From Pseudoxanthomonas winnipegensis (GTDB lineage: Bacteria > Pseudomonadota > Gammaproteobacteria > Xanthomonadales > Xanthomonadaceae): a stretch of 64,000 nucleotides of DNA. Below, one piece after another: positions 22,789 to 33,036 of this stretch. The DNA lies in the NCBI RefSeq assembly GCF_004283755.1, contig NZ_SHMH01000006.1, forward strand, positions 62,001 to 126,000, read 5' to 3'. Under the pieces are notes generated by a model. The model did no database searches and had not been told where the DNA came from. It worked only from the letters and a program-made list of their open reading frames with translations. Each line of letters opens with the position of its first letter. The stretch's first letter is position 1. Position numbers and translations under genes: made by a program.

Positions 22789-24052
22789 GCCTTCACTGCG
22801 TGCGCGCCTGCTGCGCTGGGCGCTGGTCTACCTGGTGGTGGTCACCGCCGCGGTGGTCATCGGCGGGGAGGTAGTCAACGAGCACGCCGAGCGCCAGGTC
22901 TGGCGCTCGCTGATGCGCTCGGACCTGCAGCATTTCGTCGAACGCCGGCGGGCCGATCCGGGCTACAACTGGATCGACGACCCGGCCGAGCACATGTACT
23001 TCCTGCAGCACGACGCCAACCTGCCCAAGAAGCTGGCCCGGCTCAAACCCGGACTGCACGACGACTTCTTCATCAACCACGTCAAGCACGTGGTGCTGGT
23101 GGAGGACACCGAGTTCGGGCGGCTGGCGCTGGCCCTGGACCTGACCAAGTTCGAAGGCGTCGAGGGCTGGGTGACCTTCTCCACGGTGGTGACCGCGGCG
23201 GTGGCCATCATCATCTTCGGCCTGCTGATGGCGCTGGGCCTGGGCCGGGCGGTGCAGCCCCTGAGCGCACTGGCGCGGCAGATCGCCGGCCTGCGTCCGG
23301 ACGCGACCCAGACCCGCATCGACGTGCCGCCCGACGCCAGCGAGGAGCTGCGCGTGATCGGCGAGGCGTTCAACGGCTACCTGGAGCGCAACGCGCGCTT
23401 CGTCGAGCGCGAGCGCGCCTTCATCGACAGCGCCAGCCACGAGCTGCGCACCCCGGTGGCGGTGATCGCCGGCGCCAACGACCTGGCCCTGGAACACCCC
23501 GACCTGCCGCCGGCCGTGCGCGCGCCGCTGCTGCGCGTGCGTCGCACCGCGCGCAAGGTCGAGCAGCTGATCTCGCTGCTGCTGGTGCTGGCCAAGGATC
23601 CCTCGCGGCTGACCCGCAACGCCGACCTGGTCGCGCTGCAGGACCTGATCCCGGAGGTGGTGGCCGACCACCAGCACCTGACCGAGGGCCGCGACCTGGA
23701 GCTGGTGATCGCGCCCATGGCCGAATGCGTGATCCACGCGCCGCTGGCCATCGTCCAGGCCGCCATCGGCAACCTGCTGCGCAACGCGGTGGAGAACAGC
23801 GACCGTGGCCGCATCGAAGTGGGCCTGGAGCCCGGCGCGACCGTGGTGATCCGCGATCCCGGCCACGGCATGTCGCCGGAGGAGATCAGCGCGGTCTACA
23901 GCCGCATGGCCCGCGGCGGCGGCCGCGACGGCGGCGGCATCGGCCTGGACCTGATCGCGCGCCTGTGCGAGCACCTGGGCTGGCAGCTGCGCATCGACTC
24001 CGACCCCGGCCGCGGCACCGTGGCCCGCCTGCGCTTCTGCGCGGCGGAATGA
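22778..24052 (+). CDS. Sensor histidine kinase, partner of the upstream regulator
   Basis: A 424-residue kinase with an N-terminal helix (residues ~10-30), a ~100-residue periplasmic region rich in charged residues, a second helix near residues 130-155, a HAMP-like linker, phosphoacceptor H221 in SASHELRTPV, and an ATPase domain with NLLRNAVENS, DPGHGMSPEEI and GGGIGLDLI. The periplasmic region contains several acidic clusters (WIDDPAEHMYF, HDDFF) that could bind metal ions or cationic peptides; this is inference. Translation starts inside the end of the regulator gene. Confidence 0.9.
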   Translation: MARRPSLRARLLRWALVYLVVVTAAVVIGGEVVNEHAERQVWRSLMRSDLQHFVERRRADPGYNWIDDPAEHMYFLQHDANLPKKLARLKPGLHDDFFINHVKHVVLVEDTEFGRLALALDLTKFEGVEGWVTFSTVVTAAVAIIIFGLLMALGLGRAVQPLSALARQIAGLRPDATQTRIDVPPDASEELRVIGEAFNGYLERNARFVERERAFIDSASHELRTPVAVIAGANDLALEHPDLPPAVRAPLLRVRRTARKVEQLISLLLVLAKDPSRLTRNADLVALQDLIPEVVADHQHLTEGRDLELVIAPMAECVIHAPLAIVQAAIGNLLRNAVENSDRGRIEVGLEPGATVVIRDPGHGMSPEEISAVYSRMARGGGRDGGGIGLDLIARLCEHLGWQLRIDSDPGRGTVARLRFCAAE

Positions 24053-24096
24053 ATCCGCGGCGCCTGTGGCGCTGCGGTGGCCAGTCAGTCCGCTTG

Positions 24097-24165
24097 GTGG
24101 GAGCCGCCATGGCGGCGATGAGGCTTTGCCAGTAAAGCCGCATCGCCGCCATGCCGGCTCCCACC
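24097..24165. repeat. Long dispersed palindrome (GTGGGAGCCGCCATGGCGGCGA family)
   Basis: GTGGGAGCCGCCATGGCGGC, a GCTTT-containing centre, then the inverse ending GGCTCCCACC. Related complete copies lie at 38164-38249, 48215-48282 and 48446-48521, and a half copy at 24427-24461. The stem also contains the self-complementary GCCGCCATGGCGGC. This is a family of intergenic palindromes distinct from the GTAG family. Confidence 0.85.
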
Positions 24166-24230
24166 ACAATCGCCGCGGTGCTGGCGCGCAACGGCCTGCA
24201 ACGCCGTCGCTCCGCCGATCCTCCCAATCC

Positions 24231-24335
24231 GTCGTTCCCGCGAAAGCGGGAATCCATGGACGTTCGGGCGGGAGAGCCAGGGCGTCGAAGCGCAGGAGCA
24301 AAGTCCCTGGATTCCCGCCTACGCGGGAATGACGG
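24231..24335. repeat. Pair of CCCGCGAAAGCGGGAA palindromes
   Basis: Two inverted copies of the short palindrome (24231-24258 and 24309-24335), with an ATCCATGGACG tail on the inner side, surround a ~50-bp spacer. Convergent pairing also occurs at 51896-51985. Confidence 0.75.
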
Positions 24336-24347
24336 TGGAGACTTTGC

Positions 24348-24410
24348 TGGCGACTGGCGACTGGCGACTGGCGACTGGCGACTGGCGGCTGGCGGCTGTC
24401 AGCTGGCGGT
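24348..24410. repeat. Heptanucleotide tandem repeat (CTGGCGA)n
   Basis: Five perfect CTGGCGA units, two CTGGCGG, one CTGTCAG and one CTGGCGG in phase. It lies in the 473-bp gene-free stretch between the two sensor-kinase loci, followed by half of a GTGGGAGCCGCC palindrome (24427-24461). The period of 7 is not a multiple of 3, consistent with non-coding DNA. Confidence 0.85.
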
Positions 24411-24525
24411 GACGGCCGGCGCTCCTGTGGGAGCCGCCATGGCGGCGACGGGGCTTTCCCGACGCCGCTCAGTACACTGGCCGCCGGGCGCGCCGTCCGC
24501 GCGCCGCACATCCTTAAGGAACACG

Positions 24526-27500
24526 ATGATCTCAGGCTGGGTCCTGTTGGGGATTTCCGTCGCCTACGCCGCGGTGCTGTTCGGCGTGGCGTGGCTGGGG
24601 GACCGCTATCGGCTGTATCCCAACCTGCGCTGGCTGCGCCCGGTGATCTATTCGGCGGCGCTGGCGGTGTACTGCTCGTCGTGGACCTTCTACGGCGCGG
24701 TGGGCACGGCGGTGCGCCACGGCCTGAGCTATCTGCCGATCTACCTGGGCCCGCTGCTGCTGATGGTGTTCGCCTGGCGCATCATCGAGCGGCTGGCGCT
24801 GCTGGCACGCAGCCACAACATCGTCTCCATCGCCGACTTCATCTCCTCGCGCTACGGGCGCTCGCGCCGGCTGGCCGCGCTGGTGACGCTGATCGCGCTG
24901 TTCGGCGTCATCCCCTACCTGGCCCTGCAGTACAAGGCCGTGGCGATGAGCCTGGGCGTGCTGACCGGGCACAACCCGGAGACCACCGGCTTCTTCCACG
25001 ATCCGGCGCTGTACGTGGCGCTGCTGATGGCGCTGTTCGCCGCGCTGTTCGGCACCCGCCAGGTCGATGCCACCGAGCACCACCACGGCATGATGGCCGC
25101 CCTGGCGCTGGAGTCGGTGGTCAAGCTGGTGGCGCTGGTGGCCGTGGGCCTGGTGTCCTGGCACTGGCTGAGCGTGCGCGACCACCCGCTGGGCGAGGCG
25201 GCGCGCACGCTGTTCGAGAGCCAGCCGCCGGCCGGCTTCCTCACCCAGACCCTGCTGGGCTTCCTGGCCATCCTGTGCCTGCCGCGCCAGTTCCAGGTGG
25301 CGGTGGTCGAATGCGGCGACGTGGGCGATGTGCGCCGCGCGCGCTGGATGTTCGGCGCCTACCTGGTGATCATCTCGCTGATGGTGGTGCCCATCGCCAC
25401 CGCTGGGGTGGAGCTGTTCGGCGGGCACGGCGCCCAGGCCGGCGACACCTTCGTGCTGGCCCTGCCGCTGGCCATCGGCCAGGACAAGCTGGCCATGGCC
25501 GCCTACATCGGCGGCTTCTCGGCGGCCACCGGCATGGTGATCGTGGCCAGCATCGCGCTGGCGACCATGATCAGCAACGACCTGGTCATGCCGATCCTGT
25601 TGCGCCGCGGCTGGGGCGAGCGCCACGACGCGGCCGACGTGGCCACGCGCGTGCTGTGGGTGCGCCGGGTGACCATCCTGGTGCTGGCGCTGTGCGCCTA
25701 TGCCTATCACCGCGGCAGCAACGGCGACAGCACGCTGGCCAGCTACGGCCTGATCGCCTTCGCCGCGGTGGCGCAGTTCGCCCCGGCGCTGATCGGCGGG
25801 CTGTACTGGCGCGGGGCCAGCAAGCGCGGCGTGGAGCTGGGCATGGCGGCGGGCTTCGCGGTATGGGGCTATACGCTGCTGCTGCCGACGCTGTCGGCCT
25901 CGGGCTGGCTGGGGCCGGAGTGGCTGGAGACCGGGCCGTTCGGCATCGCCTGGCTCAAGCCGCAGCAGCTGTTCAACCTGAGCGGCTGGGATCCGCTCAC
26001 CCACGGCACGTTCTGGTCGCTGTTGCTCAACACCGCCACGATGATGCTGGTCTCGGCGCGATGGCGGCCCTCGCTGGACGAGCGCCTGCGCATCGTGCCG
26101 TTCCTGGACCCGTACGCGCAGCGGCGCGCGCTGATCGCCAGCGAGTGGCCGGGCAACGTGCGCGTGGCCGACCTGATGTCGCTGGCCCAGCGCGTGGTGG
26201 GCGAACGCCATGCCTCGCGCGCCTTCGCCGAGCAGGCGCGCGAGCTGGGCCGCGAGCTCAAGCTCGACGCCAACGCCGACCGCGCCTGGGTGCAGTTCAC
26301 CGAACGCCTGCTGGCCTCGGCCATCGGCGCGGCCTCGGCGCGGCTGGTGCTGACCAGCGTGCTGCGCGGCTCGGGCATGGAGCTGGGCGAGGTGGTGGCG
26401 GTGCTGGACGAGGCCGGCCAGGAGCTGCGCTTCAACCGCGAGATCCTCTCCTCCACGCTGGAGAACATCAGCTCGGGCGTGAGCGTGGTCGATCCGGAGA
26501 TGCGCCTGGTGGCCTGGAACCGCCGCTACCAGACCATGTTCGGCTATCCAGAGGGCATGCTCTACGTCGGCCGCCCGGTCGCCGACCTGATCCGCTACAA
26601 CGCCGAGCGCGGCGAGCTGGGCGAGGGCGATGTCGAGGAACAGATCGCCAAGCGCATCGGCTACATGCGCGCCGGCAGCCCGCACGTGTTCGAGCGCACG
26701 CGCAGCGACGGCCAGGTGATCGAGATGCGCGGCCAGCCGCTGCCCGGCGGCGGCTATGTGACCAGCTACAACGACGTGACCGAGTTCAAGCGCGTCGAGC
26801 TGGCCCTGCTGGAAGCCAACGAGAACCTGGAACAGCGCGTGGCCCAGCGCAGCGAGGAGGCCGAGTCGGCGCAGCAGTCCAAGTCGCGCTTCCTGGCGGC
26901 CATCAGCCACGACGTGCTGCAGCCGCTCAACGCGGCGCGGCTGTTCACCTCGGCCCTGCGCGAGAGCGGCGGCGACGCGGCCGAGCAGGTGCGTCTGGCC
27001 GAGCGCGTGGACGCCTCGCTGCGCGCGGCCGAGGAGCTGCTCGACGGCCTGCTGGACGTCTCGCGCATGGACCACAACCGCCTGCGCGCCGAGCTGACCG
27101 ATTTCGACGCGGCCGAGGTCATGCGCGAGCTGGCCGCGCAGTACGCGCCGGTGGCCGCCGGCCGCGGCCTGCAGCTGCGCGTGCACGTGCGCGACCGCGC
27201 TCCGGTGCGCAGCGATCGCCGCCTGCTGCGCCGGGTGCTGCAGAACTTCATCGCCAACGCGCTGCGCTACACCCGCTCGGGCCGGATCGTGCTGGGCATG
27301 CGCGGCCGCGGCGCGCAGCTGGAGCTGCAGGTGTGGGACACCGGCCCGGGCATTCCGCCGCAGCACATGCGCCAGATCTTCGACGAGTTCCAGCGCTACC
27401 AGCAGCCCTTCGACTGGGGCGAGCAGGGCCTGGGGCTGGGCCTGTCGATCTGCCAGCGCATCTCGCGCGTGCTGGACGCGCCGCTGGACGCGCGCAGCAA

Positions 27501-27972
27501 CGTCGGCAAGGGCAGCATGTTCTCGATCACCGTGCCGCGCGCGGCCAGCATCAGCGCCCGCCCGGCGGTGCCGCGGCGGATGCCGGCCAGCGACTCGCTG
27601 ACCGGGCTCAAGGTGCTGTGCGTGGACAACGACCAGGAGATCCTGGACGGCATGCGCGTGCTGCTGGGCCGCTGGGGGGTGAACGTGGTCACCGCCGCCA
27701 CCGTCGATGCGGCGCTGGAGCGCGTGGTGGCCGAGGCGCCGGCGGTGATGCTGGTGGACTACCACCTGCACGACCGCCTGGAGGGCCTGGATACGCTGGA
27801 CGCGCTGCGCGCCGCCAGCCCGGGCCCGATCGCCGGCGCGCTGCTGACCGCCGATGGCCGCGACGAGCTCAAGGCCCAGGCGCGCGAGCGCGGCTATCGC
27901 CTGCTGACCAAGCCGGTCAAGCCGGCCTCGCTGCGCGCCTTCCTGGCCGCGCACGGCGCCGCCGCGCGCTGA
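24526..27972 (+). CDS. CbrA-like hybrid sensor: SLC5 transporter domain, PAS, kinase, receiver
   Basis: An 1148-residue protein. Residues ~1-500 hold about 13 hydrophobic helices of the sodium:solute symporter (SLC5) type. A linker and PAS domain (~635-760; ENISSGVSVVDPEMRLVAWNRRY) precede a coiled coil with LEQRVAQRSEEA. The kinase core has H795 in AISHDVLQPLN and ATPase motifs (NFIANALRY, DTGPGIPP, GLGLGLSIC). A C-terminal receiver has D1078 in LVDYHLHDRLEG. CbrA of Pseudomonas uses this architecture to link nutrient uptake or sensing to signalling. The start ATG follows AAGGA with correct spacing. No cognate regulator is adjacent, so phosphate may go to an unlinked response regulator. Confidence 0.9.
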   Translation: MISGWVLLGISVAYAAVLFGVAWLGDRYRLYPNLRWLRPVIYSAALAVYCSSWTFYGAVGTAVRHGLSYLPIYLGPLLLMVFAWRIIERLALLARSHNIVSIADFISSRYGRSRRLAALVTLIALFGVIPYLALQYKAVAMSLGVLTGHNPETTGFFHDPALYVALLMALFAALFGTRQVDATEHHHGMMAALALESVVKLVALVAVGLVSWHWLSVRDHPLGEAARTLFESQPPAGFLTQTLLGFLAILCLPRQFQVAVVECGDVGDVRRARWMFGAYLVIISLMVVPIATAGVELFGGHGAQAGDTFVLALPLAIGQDKLAMAAYIGGFSAATGMVIVASIALATMISNDLVMPILLRRGWGERHDAADVATRVLWVRRVTILVLALCAYAYHRGSNGDSTLASYGLIAFAAVAQFAPALIGGLYWRGASKRGVELGMAAGFAVWGYTLLLPTLSASGWLGPEWLETGPFGIAWLKPQQLFNLSGWDPLTHGTFWSLLLNTATMMLVSARWRPSLDERLRIVPFLDPYAQRRALIASEWPGNVRVADLMSLAQRVVGERHASRAFAEQARELGRELKLDANADRAWVQFTERLLASAIGAASARLVLTSVLRGSGMELGEVVAVLDEAGQELRFNREILSSTLENISSGVSVVDPEMRLVAWNRRYQTMFGYPEGMLYVGRPVADLIRYNAERGELGEGDVEEQIAKRIGYMRAGSPHVFERTRSDGQVIEMRGQPLPGGGYVTSYNDVTEFKRVELALLEANENLEQRVAQRSEEAESAQQSKSRFLAAISHDVLQPLNAARLFTSALRESGGDAAEQVRLAERVDASLRAAEELLDGLLDVSRMDHNRLRAELTDFDAAEVMRELAAQYAPVAAGRGLQLRVHVRDRAPVRSDRRLLRRVLQNFIANALRYTRSGRIVLGMRGRGAQLELQVWDTGPGIPPQHMRQIFDEFQRYQQPFDWGEQGLGLGLSICQRISRVLDAPLDARSNVGKGSMFSITVPRAASISARPAVPRRMPASDSLTGLKVLCVDNDQEILDGMRVLLGRWGVNVVTAATVDAALERVVAEAPAVMLVDYHLHDRLEGLDTLDALRAASPGPIAGALLTADGRDELKAQARERGYRLLTKPVKPASLRAFLAAHGAAAR

Positions 27973-28059
27973 ATCGCGCCTGCGTTTGTCGGCGCCGACT
28001 GACAGCGCCGACATGCGCGGCCGGGCTAGGCTCGCGGTCCCCTTCGTTTCGGATCCCGC

Positions 28060-28701
28060 ATGCGCGCCGCGCCCGACCCGTCCACCACCGCGCTGGGCGA
28101 CCAGCTGCAACAGGCCATCGACCACCTGCCGCCGGACCAGCTCAGCCTGGACGCGCTGCTCGACCAGTTCGGGCCTCAGGGATTGCTGCTGCTGACGGCG
28201 TTGCTGACCCTGGTGTTCCTGATCCCGGTGTCGATTCCCGGGGTGAGCACGGTGTTCGGCGCCGGCATCCTGCTGGTCGGCGTGTGCCGCCTGCTGCGCC
28301 GCCCGCTGTGGCTGCCGGCGCGGCTGCGCGAACGCCAGCTGCCCTCGGACCGGCTGCGCAGCGCGCTCGGCCGCGGCATGGTCTGGGTCGGGCGGCTGCA
28401 GAAGATCAGCCGCCCGCACCGGCTGCCCGCGCTGGTCGATTCGCGCCCGGCCGAGACGGTCAACGACGCCGGCCTGGTGCTGGGCGCGCTGCTGCTGATG
28501 GCGCCGTTCGGCTTCGTGCCCTTCTCCAACACCTTGCCGGCGCTGGCGATCCTGCTGCTGGCCATCGGCCTGATGCAGCGCGACGGCGTCGCGGCGCTGC
28601 TGGGCCATCTGATGAATCTGGCCAGCATCGTCTACTTCGGCGTGCTGATCGGCGGCGGCGGGCTCGCCTTGCGGGAGGCGTTGCAACGTTTGATGGCCTA
28701 G
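28060..28701 (+). CDS. ExoD family membrane protein
   Basis: A 213-residue protein with a polar N-terminal ~40 residues (LGDQLQQAIDHLPPDQLSLDALLDQFG), then hydrophobic helices LLLLTALLTLVFLIPVSIPG, the conserved P-G-V-S-T-V-F-G-A segment, and a C-terminal set LVLGALLLMAPFGFVPFSNTLPALAILL. This matches ExoD (PF06055), described in Sinorhizobium as needed for exopolysaccharide production and alkali tolerance; the molecular role is unknown. The gene ends in a (GTTGCC)n tract leading into repeat copy B. Confidence 0.88.
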   Translation: MRAAPDPSTTALGDQLQQAIDHLPPDQLSLDALLDQFGPQGLLLLTALLTLVFLIPVSIPGVSTVFGAGILLVGVCRLLRRPLWLPARLRERQLPSDRLRSALGRGMVWVGRLQKISRPHRLPALVDSRPAETVNDAGLVLGALLLMAPFGFVPFSNTLPALAILLLAIGLMQRDGVAALLGHLMNLASIVYFGVLIGGGGLALREALQRLMA

Positions 28702-28776
<75 letters not shown>

Positions 28777-29328
28777 CCTGTCTGAGCCGTAAAGCACGCC
28801 GAGCACCGCAGCGAAGCAGGGCCGAAGAGGGGCCCTGTTTGAGCGAAGCGAGTTTGGGCGCCGTGCCCTGCTTTGCGAGGAGCGTAGGGGACCGACGCGT
28901 AGCGTCGGCGTGCGTCCCGGCGAGAAGCGGTTTTGCTTCCTTTTGACAAGACAAAAGGAAGTCGCGCCGCAGGCGCGAAAGCTTTGCACTTGGCGCGCCG
29001 CAGGCGCGTTGCTTTCGTCCTACAAGTTCCAGCGCCAGCTACTGACAAGTCTTGCTTTAAATTTGCAAGTAAAACTTGAGCGCCATGCAGGCGCTTCTTA
29101 AAGCAAAGCAAAAGCAAAGCTTTCGCACGGCTTCGCCGCGCGAGCTACTTTTGTCTTGTCAAAAGTAGCCAAAACCGCTTCTCGCCGGGACGCGAGCCGC
29201 CGCTGCGCGGCGGTCCCCTGCGCTTCTCGGAAGACGGGGCACGGGGCCCAAACTCGCTTCGCTCAAACAGGGCCCCTCTTCGGCCCCGTCTTCCTGCGAT
29301 GCTCGGCTCGCTTTACGGCTCAGACAGG
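28777..29328. repeat. 552-bp structured repeat, copy B (inverted relative to copy A)
   Basis: Reverse complement of copy A with the same length. The central ~185 bp appear identical by eye, while the arm hairpins differ in compensated pairs: the right arm, read inverted, has outer stem GAAGACGGGGC / GCCCCGTCTTC and inner stem GGGGCCC / GGGCCCC where copy A has GAAGTCAGGGC / GCCCTGACTTC and GTCGCCC / GGGCGAC. The left arm has CCGACGC / GCGTCGG where copy A has CCGATGC / GCATCGG. The left inner stem carries one mismatch (GGGGCCC / GGGCGCC). No gene is supported in it. Confidence 0.9.
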
Positions 29329-29395
29329 TACAGCAACCGCAAAAACAAAAGCACAGGCAACCGCAACCGCAACCGCAACTGCAAAGGCGAGCGCT
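29329..29395. repeat. Hexanucleotide tract (GCAACC)n bordering repeat copy B, right
   Basis: Begins TACAGCAACCGCAAAAAC and passes through three GCAACC units to GCAACTGCAAAG, ending just before the aroE stop codon. With the tract on the other side it frames copy B exactly as copy A is framed. Confidence 0.85.
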
Positions 29396-29402
29396 AAGCG
29401 GC

Positions 29403-30242
29403 TCAGGCTGTTGCCGGTTCCGGGGCGCCCTCGCGCAGCAGGGTGTAGACCGGGTCGGTGTCGGGGCGCACGCCGTGCCAGATCTCGAAGCTTTCGGCGG
29501 CCTGTTCGACCAGCATGCCCAGGCCGTCGACGATGGTGCGCAGGCCCGCGGCGCGGGCCCAGGCCAGGAAGGGGATGGCCACCTCGCCATAGTTGAGGTC
29601 CACCGCGCCGGTCATGTCGTTGCACAGGGCGAAGGGCAGCGACAGCGGGGCGCCGGCGTCGCGGCCGGCCGAAGTGGCGTTGATGACCAGTTCGAAGTCG
29701 CCGATGCCAGCCAGGTCTTCCCAGTAGCGGGTATGGGCGCGGCCGGGTTCGCCCAGCGCGTCGGCCAGGGCATCGGCGCGCTCGGGGCTGCGGTTGACGA
29801 TGACCAGCTCGCGCACGCCGGCCTCCAGCAGCGCCGGGGCCACGCCGCGCGCGGCGCCGCCGGCGCCCAGCAGCAGGGCGCGTCGGCCGCGCAGGTCCAG
29901 GCTGTGGCGGCCGGTGAGGTCGCGCACCAGGCCGGCGCCGTCGGTGTTGTCGCCGTACCACTGGCCCTCTTCCAGGCGCAGGGTGTTGACCGCGCCGGCG
30001 GTGCGGGCGCGCTCGCTCAGGCGCGTGCAGGCGGCGAAGGCGGCCTGCTTGTGCGGCACGGTGACGTTGGCGCCGCGGCCGCCACGGGCGGCGAAGGCGT
30101 CCAGGGCGGCGGGCAGCGCGCCCGGCTCGACGTCCAGGCCGACGTATTCCATCGCGATGCCGGTCTGGCGGGCGAAGGCGGCGTGGATCTGCGGGGAGGG
30201 CGACTTGGCCACGGACCGGCCAAACAGCGCGTAACGACTCAT
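29403..30242 (-). CDS. aroE: Shikimate dehydrogenase
   Basis: A 279-residue NADP-dependent enzyme of the shikimate pathway that reduces 3-dehydroshikimate. Seen: substrate-side KSPSPQIH near residue 13, the catalytic lysine in [11 protein letters not shown], the catalytic aspartate in GDNTDGAGL, the nucleotide-binding [19 protein letters not shown] and INATSAG. Length is normal. It is the last gene of a minus-strand set hemB - small membrane protein - aroE, starting 48 bp after the previous stop. Its 3' end abuts the hexanucleotide tract of repeat copy B. Confidence 0.96.
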   Translation of the reverse strand: MSRYALFGRSVAKSPSPQIHAAFARQTGIAMEYVGLDVEPGALPAALDAFAARGGRGANVTVPHKQAAFAACTRLSERARTAGAVNTLRLEEGQWYGDNTDGAGLVRDLTGRHSLDLRGRRALLLGAGGAARGVAPALLEAGVRELVIVNRSPERADALADALGEPGRAHTRYWEDLAGIGDFELVINATSAGRDAGAPLSLPFALCNDMTGAVDLNYGEVAIPFLAWARAAGLRTIVDGLGMLVEQAAESFEIWHGVRPDTDPVYTLLREGAPEPATA

Positions 30243-30290
30243 GCGGGCACTCGGATGGGACGACGAGCGCCTAGTGTCCCATGCCGGGCT

Positions 30291-30638
30291 TCAGCGCGGC
30301 ATGGCGCCGGCCGCCGCCCGGGCCGTGCGCAGGAAGCCGACCGCCAGCAGGCTCAGGCCGACCACCGCGATCACGCCCAGACCCATGTGGATCAGGCCGA
30401 TCACCACGCCGGCCTGCTGCAGGCTGCCGCCGCCGGCCAGGGTGCGCTGCAGCAGCAGGGTCTGGCCCACGCTCACGCCCAGCGCGCCCACCTGACCGAG
30501 CAGCATCAGCGCCGCGCCCCAGCGCACCAGGGTGCGGCCGGGCACGCGCGGGGCGATCAGCGCCACCAGCAGCGCGAAGGCGGTGGCGCAGACCAGGGGC
30601 AGGCCGAGCAGCGCCTGCAGGGCCATGCCGGCGCTCAT
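30291..30638 (-). CDS. Small four-helix membrane protein, unknown function
   Basis: A 115-residue protein with about four hydrophobic segments (ALLGLPLVCATAFALLVALI, LVRWGAALMLLGQVGALGV, GVVIGLIHMGLGVIAVVGLSLLAVGFL) separated by short polar turns. It starts four bases after the hemB stop and is followed by aroE, so it is probably co-transcribed. No family is recognised and nothing links it to haem or aromatic amino acid synthesis beyond position. Confidence 0.7.
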   Translation of the reverse strand: MSAGMALQALLGLPLVCATAFALLVALIAPRVPGRTLVRWGAALMLLGQVGALGVSVGQTLLLQRTLAGGGSLQQAGVVIGLIHMGLGVIAVVGLSLLAVGFLRTARAAAGAMPR

Positions 30639-30642
30639 CGCG

Positions 30643-31653
<1,011 letters not shown>

Positions 31654-31709
31654 TCAACCCGACAAGGATACGCCCCCGCGCCGCGCGGACCGGCGCGGCG
31701 TTGGCGCGA

Positions 31710-32890
31710 TCAGGTCAGGACGAAGCGTTGCGGCTGCAGCGGCGCCGGCAGCGCGGTCTCGCCCAGCGCCGCGCGCAGCTCGATCTCCACGGTGCGGGTC
31801 AGCGCGTCCAGCGGCAGGTCGTTGTCGGCGCGGCCGAAGGGGTCTTCCAGCTGGTCGCCCAGCGCGTCCAGGCCGAACATCGCATAGGCCATCAGCATCG
31901 ACAGCAGCGGCGTGGCCCAGCCTGGGGCCTGCCCTCCACTCCCGAGTAGGCCGCGTTGGCGCTGCAAGGCCGTCAGGTTTGCGTCGCGTGGCGCAGGCTT
32001 GACTGGCCGTCAGGCCAAGCCGCGCGGCGCAAAGATGGCGGCCTTGCAGCGCCAACCCGGAGGGCCGCCCTTGCGCGCACCCGGGACGGCGTCATTGCTC
32101 GGTCGTGGACGGACGTCCACTCCCTCACGCTTCCTTGCCCCGGGCACGCGCAAGGGCGGCGCGGCCTACTCGGGAGTGGAGGGCAGGCCCTATCGCCGGC
32201 CAGGCCGAACGGCAGCAGCGTGCAGAACAGCAGCGCGGTGCGATGCAGCAGCAGCGTGTAGGCGAACGGCAGCGGCGTGCCGTGGATGCGTTCGCACGCG
32301 GCCTGCACCTCGCCCAGGCCGGCGACGGGCGCGGCCAGGCTCGGATACAGCAGCGGATGGACCTGCTGATCGTGCAGGGCCTGGCCCAGCCGGCGGCTCA
32401 TCCAGCCCAGCACCGCGTCGGTCGGGTTGGGCGCGGCGGCGATGGCGGCGGCCGTCTCGTCCGGCAGCCAGGGCGCGGCCGCGGCCGCCGTCTGGCCGCC
32501 GCGCAGGCGGGCGTTGAGCGCATGGGTGAAGCCGATGGCCGCGCGCAGCAGCTCGGTGCGCAGCTGCGGCGCCTGCGCCAGCAGGGCATCGGTCTGCCGC
32601 GCCAGCGCGCGGGTGTGCACCAGCAGCGCGCCCCACTGCTTGCGGCCTTCCCACCAGCGCTCGTGGCAGGCGCTGTTGCGGAAGCCCAGGAACAGCGACA
32701 GCGCGATGCCGATCAGGGTGAAGGGCGCGACGGTGATCTGCGCGAACGCGTGCGGCTGACGCTGGGCGAACCACGACGCCAGGCACGCCACCGCGCCGAC
32801 GAACAGCAGCCGCGGCGCTACCAGCGGCAGGATCGAGCCGCGCATCAGGTACAGCAGCTGCCAGGTGGTGGGGCGTGGACGCAGGATCAT
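31710..32890 (-). pseudogene. Bestrophin family protein, split by a 266-bp insertion
   Basis: The N-terminal part (from 32890 down to about 32191) reads as a bestrophin/UPF0187 membrane protein: an opening ILRPRPTTWQLLYLMRGS, then FLGFRNSACHERWWEGRKQWG and LLFCTLLPFGLAG. The C-terminal part resumes before 31925 as GWATPLLSMLMAYAMFGLDALGDQLEDPFG. The two parts join naturally in the family, but here the inverted-repeat element at 31925-32190 separates them. Translation from the original start continues into the element, adding ~70 unrelated residues before a stop. The channel is therefore truncated before its last conserved segment. Decay elsewhere is not seen, so the insertion looks recent. 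Confidence 0.85.
31925..32190. mobile_element. MITE-like element with 31-bp terminal inverted repeats
   Basis: The ends (31925-31955 and 32160-32190) are perfect inverse copies over 31 bp, beginning GGGCCTGCCCTCCACTCCC. Inside are two further inverted repeats: GTTGGCGCTGCAAGGCCG near 31955 against its inverse near 32040-32057, and GCCGCCCTTGCGCG against CGCGCAAGGGCGGC in the right half. No transposase is encoded, so mobility would need an enzyme in trans. No clear target-site duplication is visible. It interrupts a bestrophin gene, which shows that it moved. Confidence 0.85.
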
Positions 32891-33036
32891 GCGAGGGGGA
32901 CAGGAAAACCGGACAGGCCATGATCGCCCCGACGCCCGCGCGGCGCCACGCGCCGTCTGGGACGTTGCGGTTCAGCGCCCGGCGTGGATCATGCCGGCCT
33001 GGAGGGCCGTCCTCGCCCATAGCCGGAGTTTCGACC

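Noticed and set aside
24532..28686. A 1384-codon open frame on the minus strand opposite the CbrA-like gene and exoD
   Set aside because: It is low complexity (Gln/Arg/His/Ala) and lies opposite well-supported genes. Long antisense frames are normal in very GC-rich DNA.
31925..32190. An insertion sequence with its own transposase
   Set aside because: The element is only 266 bp and no frame in it resembles a transposase.
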